A stretch of 15,587 bases of DNA from CAZGSG01 sp964528095 (GTDB lineage Bacteria > Bacteroidota > Bacteroidia > Chitinophagales > Chitinophagaceae): assembly GCA_964528095.1 (NCBI GenBank), contig CAZGSG010000122.1, positions 1 through 15,587 on the forward strand, given 5' to 3'. Of the stretch, positions 1 through 7,141 are shown one piece after another (the stretch's first letter is position 1; every line of letters begins with the position of its first letter). The translations under genes and the position numbers were made by a program. A model generated the notes under the pieces. That model had not been told where the DNA came from and searched no databases. It worked only from the letters and a program-made list of their open reading frames with translations.

Positions 1-38
1 TTGCACAACAAGGCCAGGTAAAGCATTGCTTTTTTCAT
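1..38 (-). CDS. N-terminus of an exported protein, cut by the window edge
   Basis: Reading leftwards from the ATG at 38-36 gives MKKAMLYLALLC, then the window ends. A short basic start (KK), a hydrophobic stretch and a cysteine at residue 12 look like the beginning of a Sec signal peptide, possibly a lipoprotein signal, though the lipobox cannot be judged. The gene lies downstream of der on the same strand, separated by 123 bases that hold two hairpins, so it is probably its own transcription unit. Nothing can be said about function. The call rests only on the start codon and signal-like composition. Confidence 0.45.
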   Translation of the reverse strand, partial: MKKAMLYLALLC

Positions 39-51
39 GCTGGTGTTTTTA

Positions 52-90
52 GGTTAGCAACGGCAAGACGGGTGTCTTTGCCTGCTAACC
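52..90. other. Strong hairpin between der and the next gene
   Basis: GGTTAGCA (52-59) pairs with TGCTAACC (83-90), and inside it GGCAAGAC (62-69) pairs with GTCTTTGCC (74-82) with one bulged T; the loop is four bases. No T-run follows on either strand, so it is not a classic intrinsic terminator. It lies 13 bases before the start codon of the partial gene at 38, so it would be in that gene's 5' leader if transcription starts upstream. It may shape mRNA ends or limit read-through from der. Confidence 0.5.
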
Positions 91-134
91 CAAGGTAGCC
101 AATACAAGAAATTATGCTGTATCCAAACGCATAG

Positions 135-161
135 AAAAAAACATTCTAAAAATGTATTTTT
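135..161 (-). terminator. Weak AT-rich terminator after der
   Basis: On the minus strand, directly after the der stop codon (164-162), ACATT and AATGT (155-151 and 145-141) can form a short stem, followed by a run of seven T (141-135). The stem is only five pairs with flanking A/T pairing, so this is a weak candidate. Its position right behind the stop is the main support. Confidence 0.35.
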
Positions 162-1474
162 CTATTTTTTCCTAAAGAAAATACGAATAGGGACGCCGGT
201 AAAATCAAAATGCTGACGCAATTGATTCTCTAAATAATTTTTATAAGGGGCTTTTATATCATCAGGAAAATTACAGAAGAATGCGAATGAAGGCACCGTT
301 GTCGGTATCTGTGTTACATATTTCACTTTTATCGCATGACCTCTCACTACCGGCGCATGATAAGTTTCGATCGCTTTTAACATCACTTCATTCAATTCTG
401 AAGTAGCGATCCTGCGATGGCGTTTATCATATACTTCCAGTGCAAGCTCGATAGCTTTGAATATCCTGGTTTTTTCTTTTGCCGAAATAAAAAGAATCGG
501 CACATCTTTAAAAGGAGCAAGCCTTTTTTTAATTCAGCTTCGTACTCTTTAGCGGTATTGGTCTCTTTATCTTTTATAAGGTCCCATTTATTGACCAGTA
601 CTACAATACCTTTTCCTTTTTTTGCTGCAAGACTAAAGATATTCAGATCCTGGGCAGTGATCCCTTTTTCCGCATCGATCAGCATCATACAAACATCCGC
701 TTCATCCAGGGCTTTGATAGCGCGGATCACGGAGTAGAACTCCAGGTCCTCGTGTACTTTTGCCTTACGGCGTATACCCGCCGTATCAATCAGTATGAAT
801 TCTTTTTGGAATAATTTATAATGGGTATGGATGGTATCACGTGTTGTTCCCGCTATCTCGCTTACAATGGTACGTTCCTGCCCGATCAGTGCATTCAGCA
901 AAGATGATTTACCTACATTAGGTTGGCCGATGATCGCAAACTTTGGTAAAGCTCCTTCTTCAGCTTCTTCGGAAGGAATGGGCGGCATTAAATCCGCGAG
1001 CGCATCAAGCAATTCGCCGGTGCCACTGCCACTTGCGGCGGCAATAAAAAATATTTGCTCAAAACCAAGACTGTAAAATTCAGAAGCTTCCATCAAACGA
1101 TCGCCATTGTCTACCTTGTTCACAGTAAGAAAAACAGGCTTTGTACCGCGACGAAGGATATGCGCCATTGAATCATCGAGATCGGTCATACCAGTATGCG
1201 CATCTACCATAAATACAATGGCATCTGCTTCTTCCACAGCGATCAATACCTGTTTGGCGATCTCCTTCTCAAAAATATCTTCACTGCCTGCAACAAAGCC
1301 ACCGGTATCGATAACATTGAAGGATTTACCGATCCATTCGGCTACACCGTATTGCCGGTCCCGCGTCACACCACTCGAATCATCTACGATCGCCTTGCGT
1401 TCTTCAAGCAATCGATTAAAAAATGTGCTTTTGCCTACATTGGGGCGACCGACTATTGCTACTGTAAAACTCAT
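162..1474 (-). CDS. der: Ribosome biogenesis GTPase Der (EngA), split by a frameshift
   Basis: Der is a double-GTPase needed for 50S subunit maturation. The first GTPase domain shows GRPNVGKS (residues 9-16), DTGG (56-59) and NKVD (119-122). The second shows GQPNVGKS (183-190), DTAG (230-233) and NKWD (295-298). After residue 317 the frame changes at a 7-base homopolymer (524-530). Read straight on, the product ends at 392 with about 43 unrelated residues (360 aa). Shifted by -1, the sequence continues as RLAPFKDVPILFISA into the C-terminal KH-like domain and ends at 162, giving about 437 residues, the usual Der length. Both halves are well conserved, so this is not an old pseudogene. A one-base sequencing or assembly deletion is the simplest explanation; slippage at A_AAA_AAA is the alternative. 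It lies 131 bases downstream of era. Confidence 0.93.
524..530 (-). other. Frameshift point in der, slippery A_AAA_AAA
   Basis: In the mRNA sense the codons around this site read GAA TTA AAA AAA GGC, which places a heptamer A_AAA_AAA in the zero frame. Slipping back one base gives AAA AAA AGG CTT GCT, which is exactly the frame needed for the Der C-terminus. An extra A in the true genome (eight instead of seven) would have the same effect. I did not detect a convincing downstream stimulatory hairpin by eye. Confidence 0.7.
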
Positions 1475-1605
1475 ACCTGATCTTATTGCTGATATTGAAT
1501 TGAAAATTCAATAATCAAAATTCAAAAAATATTCAACCTACTTTAATTATTTACCGGGTACGGAAGAGTAACCGGCATTTTATTACCTGCTTTACCAGGT
1601 AATTG

Positions 1606-2472
1606 TTAATACCCGTATTCCTTTAACTGAAGATCGTTTTCCCGCCATTTCGGTTTCACTTTTATAAACAATTCCAGGAAAACCTTTTGTTGTATAAATT
1701 CTTCAATTGCTTTTCTTGCTTCGGAGCCGATCCTTTTTACCATGCTGCCTTTATCACCGATCAGTATTGCCTTTTGTGTTTCGCGATGCACAATGATATC
1801 GGCTACTATCTTTACAAGGGTCGTTTTTTCTTTGTATTCCCTCACCAGTACGGCTGTATGATAGGGTATCTCGTCCTGCGCCAGTTCGAAGATCTTTTCG
1901 CGTATCAGTTCACTGACAAAGAACTTAGTAGGCAGGTCACTGATATTATCATCTGTATAGAAAGGTTCTCCTTCAGGAAGCAATTCGATAATGGGCTTTA
2001 AAAAATTCTTTATGTTGATACCGCTTGTAGCAGAAATCGTAACGGTTTTTTTACAATAAGACTTACTCTCAAAAAAAGCGATGGCTTCTTTTATCTTTTC
2101 CTGTGAGGCCAGGTCTATCTTATTAATGGCGACAACGGCGGGCACTCTTAATTTCAATCCTTCAAAGATGGTGTTTACTTCTTCCCAATTCTCTTTCACG
2201 TCTACAATAAGCAGCGCAACATCGGCATCCTCCAATGCTCCCTTCACAGCCTGCATCATTTTCTCATGCAGTTTGTATTTGGGTTCGATAATACCGGGGG
2301 TATCGGAAAAAATGACCTGGTAATCTTTTTCTGTCAATATGCCTTTTATCCGGTGACGGGTGGTCTGCACTTTGTGGGATACAATAGCTAATTTTTCTCC
2401 CATGAGCGCATTGAGCAAGGTGCTTTTGCCTGCATTAGGCCTGCCGAATATGTTTACAAAACCTGTTTTCAT
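1606..2472 (-). CDS. era: GTPase Era, 16S rRNA-binding 30S assembly factor
   Basis: Era binds the 3' end of 16S rRNA and helps 30S maturation. The 288-residue product has the Era-type G1 motif GRPNAGKST (10-18), the TTR switch I segment (37-39), DTPG (57-60) and NKID (117-120). The last ~60 residues form a KH RNA-binding domain with the ILIGDKGSMVKRIG turn. Length is typical. The ATG at 2472-2470 puts the first GTPase strand at residues 4-9, as expected. The gene begins only 18 bases after the T-tract of the tRNA-fMet terminator, so its leader is very short or it is reached by read-through. der follows on the same strand, making a ribosome-assembly pair. Function is well supported by family motifs. 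Confidence 0.97.
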   Translation of the reverse strand: MKTGFVNIFGRPNAGKSTLLNALMGEKLAIVSHKVQTTRHRIKGILTEKDYQVIFSDTPGIIEPKYKLHEKMMQAVKGALEDADVALLIVDVKENWEEVNTIFEGLKLRVPAVVAINKIDLASQEKIKEAIAFFESKSYCKKTVTISATSGINIKNFLKPIIELLPEGEPFYTDDNISDLPTKFFVSELIREKIFELAQDEIPYHTAVLVREYKEKTTLVKIVADIIVHRETQKAILIGDKGSMVKRIGSEARKAIEEFIQQKVFLELFIKVKPKWRENDLQLKEYGY

Positions 2473-2487
2473 CTCAACTTAGCTTCA

Positions 2488-2495
2488 CAAAAATA
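2488..2495 (-). promoter_or_regulatory. Possible -7 box for era
   Basis: The minus strand reads TATTTTTG here, a perfect match to the Bacteroidota -7 consensus TAnnTTTG. It overlaps the T-tract of the preceding tRNA terminator and would start an mRNA with a leader of about ten bases. No TTTG is visible 19-21 bases upstream, where the terminator hairpin lies, so it may be chance. Confidence 0.3.
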
Positions 2496-2522
2496 AAAAA
2501 CCCCGCCTTCTGCGGGGCCTTT
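2490..2522 (-). terminator. Intrinsic terminator of the tRNA-fMet gene
   Basis: On the minus strand a six-pair GC stem, CCCCGC/GCGGGG (2517-2512 with 2506-2501) with loop AGAAG, is followed by TTTTTTATTT (2500-2491). It begins just after the 3' end of the tRNA. This is a textbook rho-independent terminator. Confidence 0.85.
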
Positions 2523-2527
2523 TTCTG

Positions 2528-2599
<72 letters not shown>

Positions 2600-2609
2600 A
2601 TGTGGGGTG

Positions 2610-2641
2610 CAAAGGTAAGGTTATGCAGGTAACCAGCCAAA
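2610..2641 (-). promoter_or_regulatory. Promoter of the tRNA-fMet gene
   Basis: On the minus strand TTTG (2641-2638) is followed after exactly 20 bases by TACCTTTG (2617-2610). This matches the Bacteroidota primary sigma consensus TTTG-N19-21-TAnnTTTG. The expected start site is a few bases before the mature tRNA 5' end at 2599. Confidence 0.75.
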
Positions 2642-2654
2642 GAAAATTTAAAGT

Positions 2655-3566
2655 TCTGAACCTATAAGGTTCTGTTTACACCCGCAGTACCTGCAAAATC
2701 CTCAACCCAATAGAAAACAAGCTGACAGGTCGCCAAAAAACAACGACTCCCGTTTAACCTTATAGGTTCCGCTTACACCCACAGTACTCACAAATCCCCT
2801 ACCCAATAAAAAAACAAGCTGACAGGTCGCCAAAAACAACGACTCCCGTTTAACCTTATAGGTTCCGTTTAAACCCGTAGTACTTGCAAACTCCTTAAAC
2901 GATTAAAAAGAACCAATTTGACAGGTCGCCAAAAAACAACGACTTCCGTTTAACCTTATAGGTTCCGTTTAAACCCGCAGTACTTGCAAACTCCTTAAAC
3001 AATTAAAAGAACCAATCTGACAGGTCGCCAAAAAACAACGACTTCCGTTTAACCTTATAGGTTCCGCTTATACCCGCAGTACTCACAAACTCTTTAAACA
3101 ATTAAAAGAACCAATCTGACAGATCGCCCAAAAACAACGACTCCCGTTTAACCTTATAGGTTCCGTTTAAACCCGCAGTACTTACAAACTCCTTAAACAA
3201 TTAAAAGAACCAATTTGACAGGTCGCCAAAAAACAACGACTCCCGTTTAACCTTATAGGTTCCGTTTAAACCCACAGTACTTGCAAACTCCTTAAACAAT
3301 TAAATGAACCAAATCTGACAGGTCGCCGAAAAACAACAACTCCCGTTTAACCTTATAGGTTCCGCTTAGACCCGCAGTACCAACAAAATCCTCAACCCAA
3401 TAAAATAACAAGCTGACAGATCGCCAAAAAACAACGACTCCCGTTTAACCTTATAGGTTCCGCTTAGACCCGCAGCACCTACAAACCCCTCAGACAAATA
3501 AAAAGGCCAACCTCCTAGGTTGACCCAAAAATTGATCCCCGTTTAACCTTATAGATCCCGTTTACG
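2655..3566. repeat. Tandem array of about ten 96-100 bp noncoding units
   Basis: The anchor CCTTATAGG recurs at 2758, 2854, 2954, 3053, 3152, 3251, 3351 and 3449. Degenerate end copies lie at 2661 (CCTATAAGG) and 3547 (CCTTATAGA). Spacings are 97, 96, 100, 99, 99, 99, 100, 98 and 98. Each unit holds a palindrome AACCT-TAT-AGGTT and a conserved stretch from GACAGGTCGCC through AACAACGAC to the palindrome and CCCGCAGTAC. On the minus strand GTCG...GGCGAC can form a second hairpin with a T-rich loop. The rest of the unit comes in two types: one with CTTAAACAATTAAAAGAACC in the five middle intervals, the other with CTCAACCCAATA near both ends. Inner units differ at only a few positions, which indicates recent duplication. 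Period is not a strict multiple of three and no long frame is open, so it is noncoding. The right end runs into the stop codon of the DUF2807 gene. Confidence 0.93.
3496..3525 (-). terminator. Terminator of the DUF2807 gene
   Basis: On the minus strand GGTCAACCT (3525-3517) pairs with AGGTTGGCC (3513-3505) over nine positions including one G.T pair, with loop AGG, followed by TTTTTATTTG (3504-3495). It lies about 37 bases after the stop codon, inside the last, most divergent unit of the tandem array. Other units lack this T-tailed hairpin. Confidence 0.75.
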
Positions 3567-4275
3567 ATCTGCGGCTCACGCTGCTCGCACCACTGGTCTT
3601 CAGATCACGGATCAGTCCGCTGCCCTTATAGTTTACATCGCTGGCACCACTTGCCTGTACCGATAATTCTTTATTCACCAGTATCTTAATATCACTCGCC
3701 CCACTGGCCCTCGCATTACAATAATCAGTAGACAGCTCATACCCCTTAAAACTACTTGCTCCACTCGCCTCAATATCCAGCGCACCTACCGTGCCACTCA
3801 CCTTAATGTCAGAAGCACCACTGAGATCAATACTAAGCTTCTGTAAGTCCAACTTACCTGCCAGGTCACTTGCACCTGACAACTGGATCTTTGCAAACTC
3901 AGCCTTCCATACACCAATGATATCCACGTCACAGGCTCCGCCGGCTTCCAGCTTGTCCAGTTGTTTAAAAGATATATAGGCCTTTAGCTTTTTATTCCCG
4001 CTATTCCATTTTGCGCCCTTGGGCTCATACCGGATATCCAATACCCCATTCTTCACCTCCACTTTAATATCACTCATGTATTTCTGCTCCGCGGCACTTA
4101 CCGCTACCGACTCTTCATTACTCTGCGTCAGGTATACGTCAAATGAACTCGACAGTTTGATCACCGTAAAATTTTTTGCAGCCCTTATTTCCACATTAGC
4201 ATCTTTTATTGTCTGGGCAATAACCCCACCCGTCAATGCAAAAGCAGCCAGTATTGTAGTTAGTATTCTTTTCAT
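3562..4275 (-). CDS. Exported DUF2807 beta-helix protein
   Basis: The 237-residue product starts with a clear signal peptide (basic KR, then a hydrophobic stretch, likely cut after VIA near residue 20). The body matches the DUF2807 / 'GIN' head-domain family of Bacteroidota. SGAS occurs six times, at residues 133, 152, 171, 191, 209 and 228, spaced 18-20 residues apart, as expected for turns of a right-handed parallel beta-helix; a degenerate first copy GGACD lies at 113. The family is sometimes called putative auto-transporter adhesin, but its function is not established, and there is no autotransporter barrel here. The protein ends with SRRS directly at the tandem array, so the last strand may have been shaped by the array boundary. 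It is divergent from the riboswitch-receptor unit. Confidence 0.85.
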   Translation of the reverse strand: MKRILTTILAAFALTGGVIAQTIKDANVEIRAAKNFTVIKLSSSFDVYLTQSNEESVAVSAAEQKYMSDIKVEVKNGVLDIRYEPKGAKWNSGNKKLKAYISFKQLDKLEAGGACDVDIIGVWKAEFAKIQLSGASDLAGKLDLQKLSIDLSGASDIKVSGTVGALDIEASGASSFKGYELSTDYCNARASGASDIKILVNKELSVQASGASDVNYKGSGLIRDLKTSGASSVSRRS

Positions 4276-4345
4276 TACAGTTTATTTGAATGTAATACGC
4301 CTGTCAACCCGCAAAAGTTACAGCTCTCTTAATTTTTTTTACCCT

Positions 4346-4353
4346 TATTTTTG
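4346..4353 (+). promoter_or_regulatory. Candidate -7 box for the riboswitch-receptor transcript
   Basis: TATTTTTG is a perfect TAnnTTTG match located about 38 bases before the aptamer. A start site near 4360 would place a hairpin (CCTA/TAGG and CCAC/GTGG, 4362-4384) at the very 5' end of the RNA and then the whole riboswitch. A good TTTG at -33 was not seen, so support is partial. Confidence 0.45.
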
Positions 4354-4390
4354 CACCAGTTCCTAACCACGATAGTGGTGTAGGTTTCAG

Positions 4391-4480
4391 CGTTCCCGGG
4401 GTGTTTTGCCTCGCTTTCAGCGAGACAGATCTGAGAATATACCCGTAAACCTGATCAGGGTAATGCCTGCGCAGGGAAGG
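4391..4480 (+). promoter_or_regulatory. TPP riboswitch (THI element)
   Basis: The conserved core appears in order: GGGGTG (4398-4403), a variable hairpin CTCGC/GCGAG in the P3 arm, CTGAGA (4431-4436), ACCC (4441-4444), AACCTGATC (4448-4456), GGGTAATGCC (4458-4467) and GCGCAGGGA (4469-4477). This is the thiamine-pyrophosphate aptamer. P1 can form between TTCCC (4393-4397) and GGGAA (4474-4478). The same GGGAA can instead pair with TTCCC at 4491-4495 or 4512-4516, a plausible switch between bound and free states. No terminator hairpin with a T-run precedes the start codon at 4548, so control of translation or RNA stability is more likely than termination. High TPP should lower expression of the receptor downstream. 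Confidence 0.93.
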
Positions 4481-4547
4481 AGATTTGTTATTCCCCTTTC
4501 TACTACAGCATTTCCCTCTCATTTTTTAACTTTTAAATTAAAAAAAA

Positions 4548-6719
4548 ATGAAGAGGATTGGTATGCTGGGCTGTACAATTATCTCAGCCTCAGCACTTAT
4601 GGCTCAACAAAAACAAGAGCCGAAAGACAGTTTTTATTTGCTTACACCTGTCGAGGTCCGAGCTGTTCGGGCAGGTGAAAAAAACCCGTTTTCAAAATCT
4701 AATTTGTCCAAAAAAGAGATCGGAAAGCTCAACCAGGGACAGGATATTCCCTTTATCCTGAACCAGACACCCTCGGTAGTCGTCAATTCAGATGCCGGTA
4801 CCGGTATCGGTTACACCGGCCTGCGGATCCGCGGTACGGATGCTACCCGCATCAACGTGACCCTCAACGGCATTCCTTACAATGATGCAGAAAGCCAGGG
4901 CACTTTTTTTGTAAATCTTACCGATTTCAGCTCTTCCGTAAATTCCATCCAGGTACAACGCGGAGTTGGTACTTCTTCCAATGGCACCGGCGCTTTTGGT
5001 GCTACCGTGAGCCTTTCTACCAATGAAGTGAACCGTGAATCCTATGCAGAGATCAATAACGGGTTCGGTTCTTTTAACACCTGGAAAAATACCGTAAAAG
5101 CAGGTACCGGGTTGATCAATGATCATTTTACACTTGACGCGAGACTGAGCCGCATCAGCAGTGATGGCTATGTAGACAGGGCCAGCAGCAACCTGCAGTC
5201 TTTTTATTTGTCAGGTGCCTATCTCGGCAACAAATCTTCGTTGCGTTTTAATGTTTTTTCAGGTAAAGAAAAGACTTACCAGGCCTGGAATGGCATTTCT
5301 GCAGAAAAGCTAAGGACCGACCGCACCTACAATCCTGCCGGCACCGACAGACCGGGCCGTCCATATGATAACGAAACAGATAACTACCGCCAGACGCATT
5401 ACCAGCTTTTTTTTGATACGAAGATCAACACGAGCTGGAATTTTAATACCGGCGTTTATCTGACAAGAGGCCTGGGTTATTATGAGAACTATAAAGGTGA
5501 AGAGGCATTTGATGACTACGGTTTACCCGATCTTGTAATAGATGGAAATACTATTAAAGAAACGGATCTCGTCAGGCAAAAATGGCTGGACAATTACTTT
5601 TATGGACAGATACTCTCCCTGCAATATAAACGTGATAAACATGAACTGACTTTTGGTGGCGGATGGTCCAACTACACCGGCGATCATTTTGGCCGGGTAA
5701 TATGGGCCAAATACGGCTTTGATAGTGAGTTTGAATATTACCGTGCAGATGCCCGTAAATCGGATGCCAACGCATATGCCAAATGGCAGTACCAGTTCTC
5801 CCCTTATTGGAGCCTGTTCACCGATCTGCAATACCGGCATGTACAACATACAATGAATGGATTTGCCGAACGGCCTTCACTGGTTGTAAAAAGAAATTTT
5901 GATTTCTTTAATCCTAAAGCAGGGATCACCTACACCAAAAATGGATGGCAGTCTTATTTCAGTTATGCCGTTGCGAACAAAGAACCCAATCGTGATGACT
6001 TCGAAGCCGGCCTCAGTAGCCAGCCTAAAAAGGAATCCCTGCATGATTTTGAAGCGGCTGTTGAAAAGAAAACAGCCCGGTCTGCTGTATCGGCTACCCT
6101 GTACTATATGTTGTATAAAGATCAGCTTGTATTGACAGGACAGATCAATGATGTAGGAGCTGCGACAAGGATCAATGTTCCCAATAGTTATAGAGCAGGG
6201 GTCGAATTGCAGGGCAGTTATTCTTTTGTAAAATGGTTGAATATCGGGGCCAATCTTGCATTTAGCCGCAACAAAATAAAATCATACACTCAGTATATGG
6301 ATCAGTACGATGCCAATTTTGATTGGATAGGCACCTATTCGGAACAGCATACTAAAACAGATATCGCTTTTTCTCCTTCCATTGTCGGCGGAGCCACTAT
6401 CAGTATTTTACCGGTAAAGAATCTGGAGATCGCGTTGCTCAGCAAATATGTAAGTGAACAATACCTCGACAATACACAATCAGCAACTAAAAAATTACCC
6501 GCTTATTATACAGAAGATATAAGGGCAATATTAACCCTGAAGAATAAGTTATTCCGGGAATGGAGCATCATTGGGCAGGTCAGCAATGTATTCAATAAAA
6601 AATACGAACCCAATGGCTGGACCTATCCTTATCAATTCGATGGTACAGTGACTGCAGACAATGGTTATTTCCCCATGGCAGGAACTAATTTCATGATGAC
6701 TGTGAACATCCGGCTATAA
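4548..6719 (+). CDS. TonB-dependent outer-membrane receptor, predicted thiamine/TPP importer
   Basis: The 723-residue product has a signal peptide (residues 1-19), a short TonB-box-like stretch around PVEVRAVRA (34-42), a plug domain (about 45-160, with GLRIRGTDATR, LNGIPYNDAES and VQRGVGTSSNGTGAFG) and a beta-barrel from about 165 to the end. It lacks the N-terminal carboxypeptidase-like extension of SusC-type receptors, and no SusD partner follows. Substrate is inferred only from the TPP riboswitch in its leader: in Bacteroidota, THI elements are known before outer-membrane receptors and inner-membrane thiamine transporters. No inner-membrane transporter or thiamine kinase is adjacent here, so the partner must lie elsewhere. 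The A-rich stretch just before the ATG fits Bacteroidota translation starts, which often lack a Shine-Dalgarno. The gene converges with the rhodanese gene. Confidence 0.9.
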   Translation: MKRIGMLGCTIISASALMAQQKQEPKDSFYLLTPVEVRAVRAGEKNPFSKSNLSKKEIGKLNQGQDIPFILNQTPSVVVNSDAGTGIGYTGLRIRGTDATRINVTLNGIPYNDAESQGTFFVNLTDFSSSVNSIQVQRGVGTSSNGTGAFGATVSLSTNEVNRESYAEINNGFGSFNTWKNTVKAGTGLINDHFTLDARLSRISSDGYVDRASSNLQSFYLSGAYLGNKSSLRFNVFSGKEKTYQAWNGISAEKLRTDRTYNPAGTDRPGRPYDNETDNYRQTHYQLFFDTKINTSWNFNTGVYLTRGLGYYENYKGEEAFDDYGLPDLVIDGNTIKETDLVRQKWLDNYFYGQILSLQYKRDKHELTFGGGWSNYTGDHFGRVIWAKYGFDSEFEYYRADARKSDANAYAKWQYQFSPYWSLFTDLQYRHVQHTMNGFAERPSLVVKRNFDFFNPKAGITYTKNGWQSYFSYAVANKEPNRDDFEAGLSSQPKKESLHDFEAAVEKKTARSAVSATLYYMLYKDQLVLTGQINDVGAATRINVPNSYRAGVELQGSYSFVKWLNIGANLAFSRNKIKSYTQYMDQYDANFDWIGTYSEQHTKTDIAFSPSIVGGATISILPVKNLEIALLSKYVSEQYLDNTQSATKKLPAYYTEDIRAILTLKNKLFREWSIIGQVSNVFNKKYEPNGWTYPYQFDGTVTADNGYFPMAGTNFMMTVNIRL

Positions 6720-6723
6720 GTTC

Positions 6724-6826
6724 AATTCAAAATTCAAAAGTAAAAATTCAAAAAGATCGTTCAAAGATGAAGTGATCTTCAATCATCAGAATACCTTTTT
6801 GAATTTTTACTTTTGAATTTTGAATT
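6724..6826. terminator. Perfect 32-bp inverted repeat between converging genes
   Basis: Positions 6724-6755 and 6795-6826 are exact reverse complements (32 of 32 bases), separated by 39 bases that hold a smaller hairpin TGAAG-TGAT-CTTCA (6769 region). The arms are AT-rich, built from repeats of AATTCAAA and its complement. The left arm starts five bases after the receptor stop, and the right arm overlaps the stop codon of the rhodanese gene. The element can act as a hairpin terminator in both directions. Similar AATTCAAA/TTTGAATT pieces occur between era and der (about 1490-1535), so it may be a dispersed repeat family. Confidence 0.75.
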
Positions 6827-7130
6827 ATTTCACCTTCTCCTGCCAGGCCAACATCCCGCCCACCAGGTTCTTGGTATTCTTAAATCCTAATGTATCCAGT
6901 ATAAGACAGGCCTGTCCGCTACGGTTACCACTACGGCAATAGACGATCAGCTCCTCGTCTTTATATTCTTCTAACTCATCGACCTGCATCGTTTGTACAT
7001 TTCCCAGTGGAAAAAGTTTGCCGCCGATATTGAATTCGGCATGTTCATGCGGTTCACGCACATCCACGATATTTAATTTTTCACCGGCATCAATCCGGCT
7101 TTTCAGTTCTTCAACAGTAATTGTTTGCAT
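6825..7130 (-). CDS. Single-domain rhodanese-like protein
   Basis: The 101-residue cytoplasmic protein is one rhodanese domain (sulfurtransferase fold). IVDVREPHEHAEFNI (21-35) is the typical entry motif, and the active-site loop CRSGNRS (65-71) carries the catalytic cysteine C65, followed by GLAW-like GGMLAW near the end. An intact loop with cysteine suggests active persulfide transfer, but the acceptor is unknown. It begins 11 bases after the stop of the PASTA gene and is probably co-transcribed with it. Its stop codon lies in the large inverted repeat shared with the converging receptor gene. Family assignment is firm; the physiological role is open. Confidence 0.92.
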   Translation of the reverse strand: MQTITVEELKSRIDAGEKLNIVDVREPHEHAEFNIGGKLFPLGNVQTMQVDELEEYKDEELIVYCRSGNRSGQACLILDTLGFKNTKNLVGGMLAWQEKVK

Positions 7131-7141
7131 ATAGAATTGCT

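Noticed and set aside
831..1514. Plus-strand open frames opposite der
   Set aside because: They run antisense to strongly conserved Der motifs and have low-complexity, non-family translations; they are shadows of der.
2655..3566. CRISPR array
   Set aside because: The unit is ~99 bp and conserved over most of its length; there are no unique spacers of constant size and no cas genes.
2655..3566. Repeat protein gene with 33-codon units
   Set aside because: Several periods are 96, but others are 97, 98 or 100, so the frame is not kept, and stop codons occur throughout in all frames.
4548..4580. Lipoprotein signal (cysteine at residue 9, MLGC)
   Set aside because: The hydrophobic stretch before the cysteine is too short; a standard signal peptide ending near residue 19 fits an outer-membrane barrel.
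4548..6719. SusC-type polysaccharide receptor
   Set aside because: No N-terminal carboxypeptidase-like domain, no SusD gene next to it, and a TPP riboswitch in the leader point to vitamin uptake.
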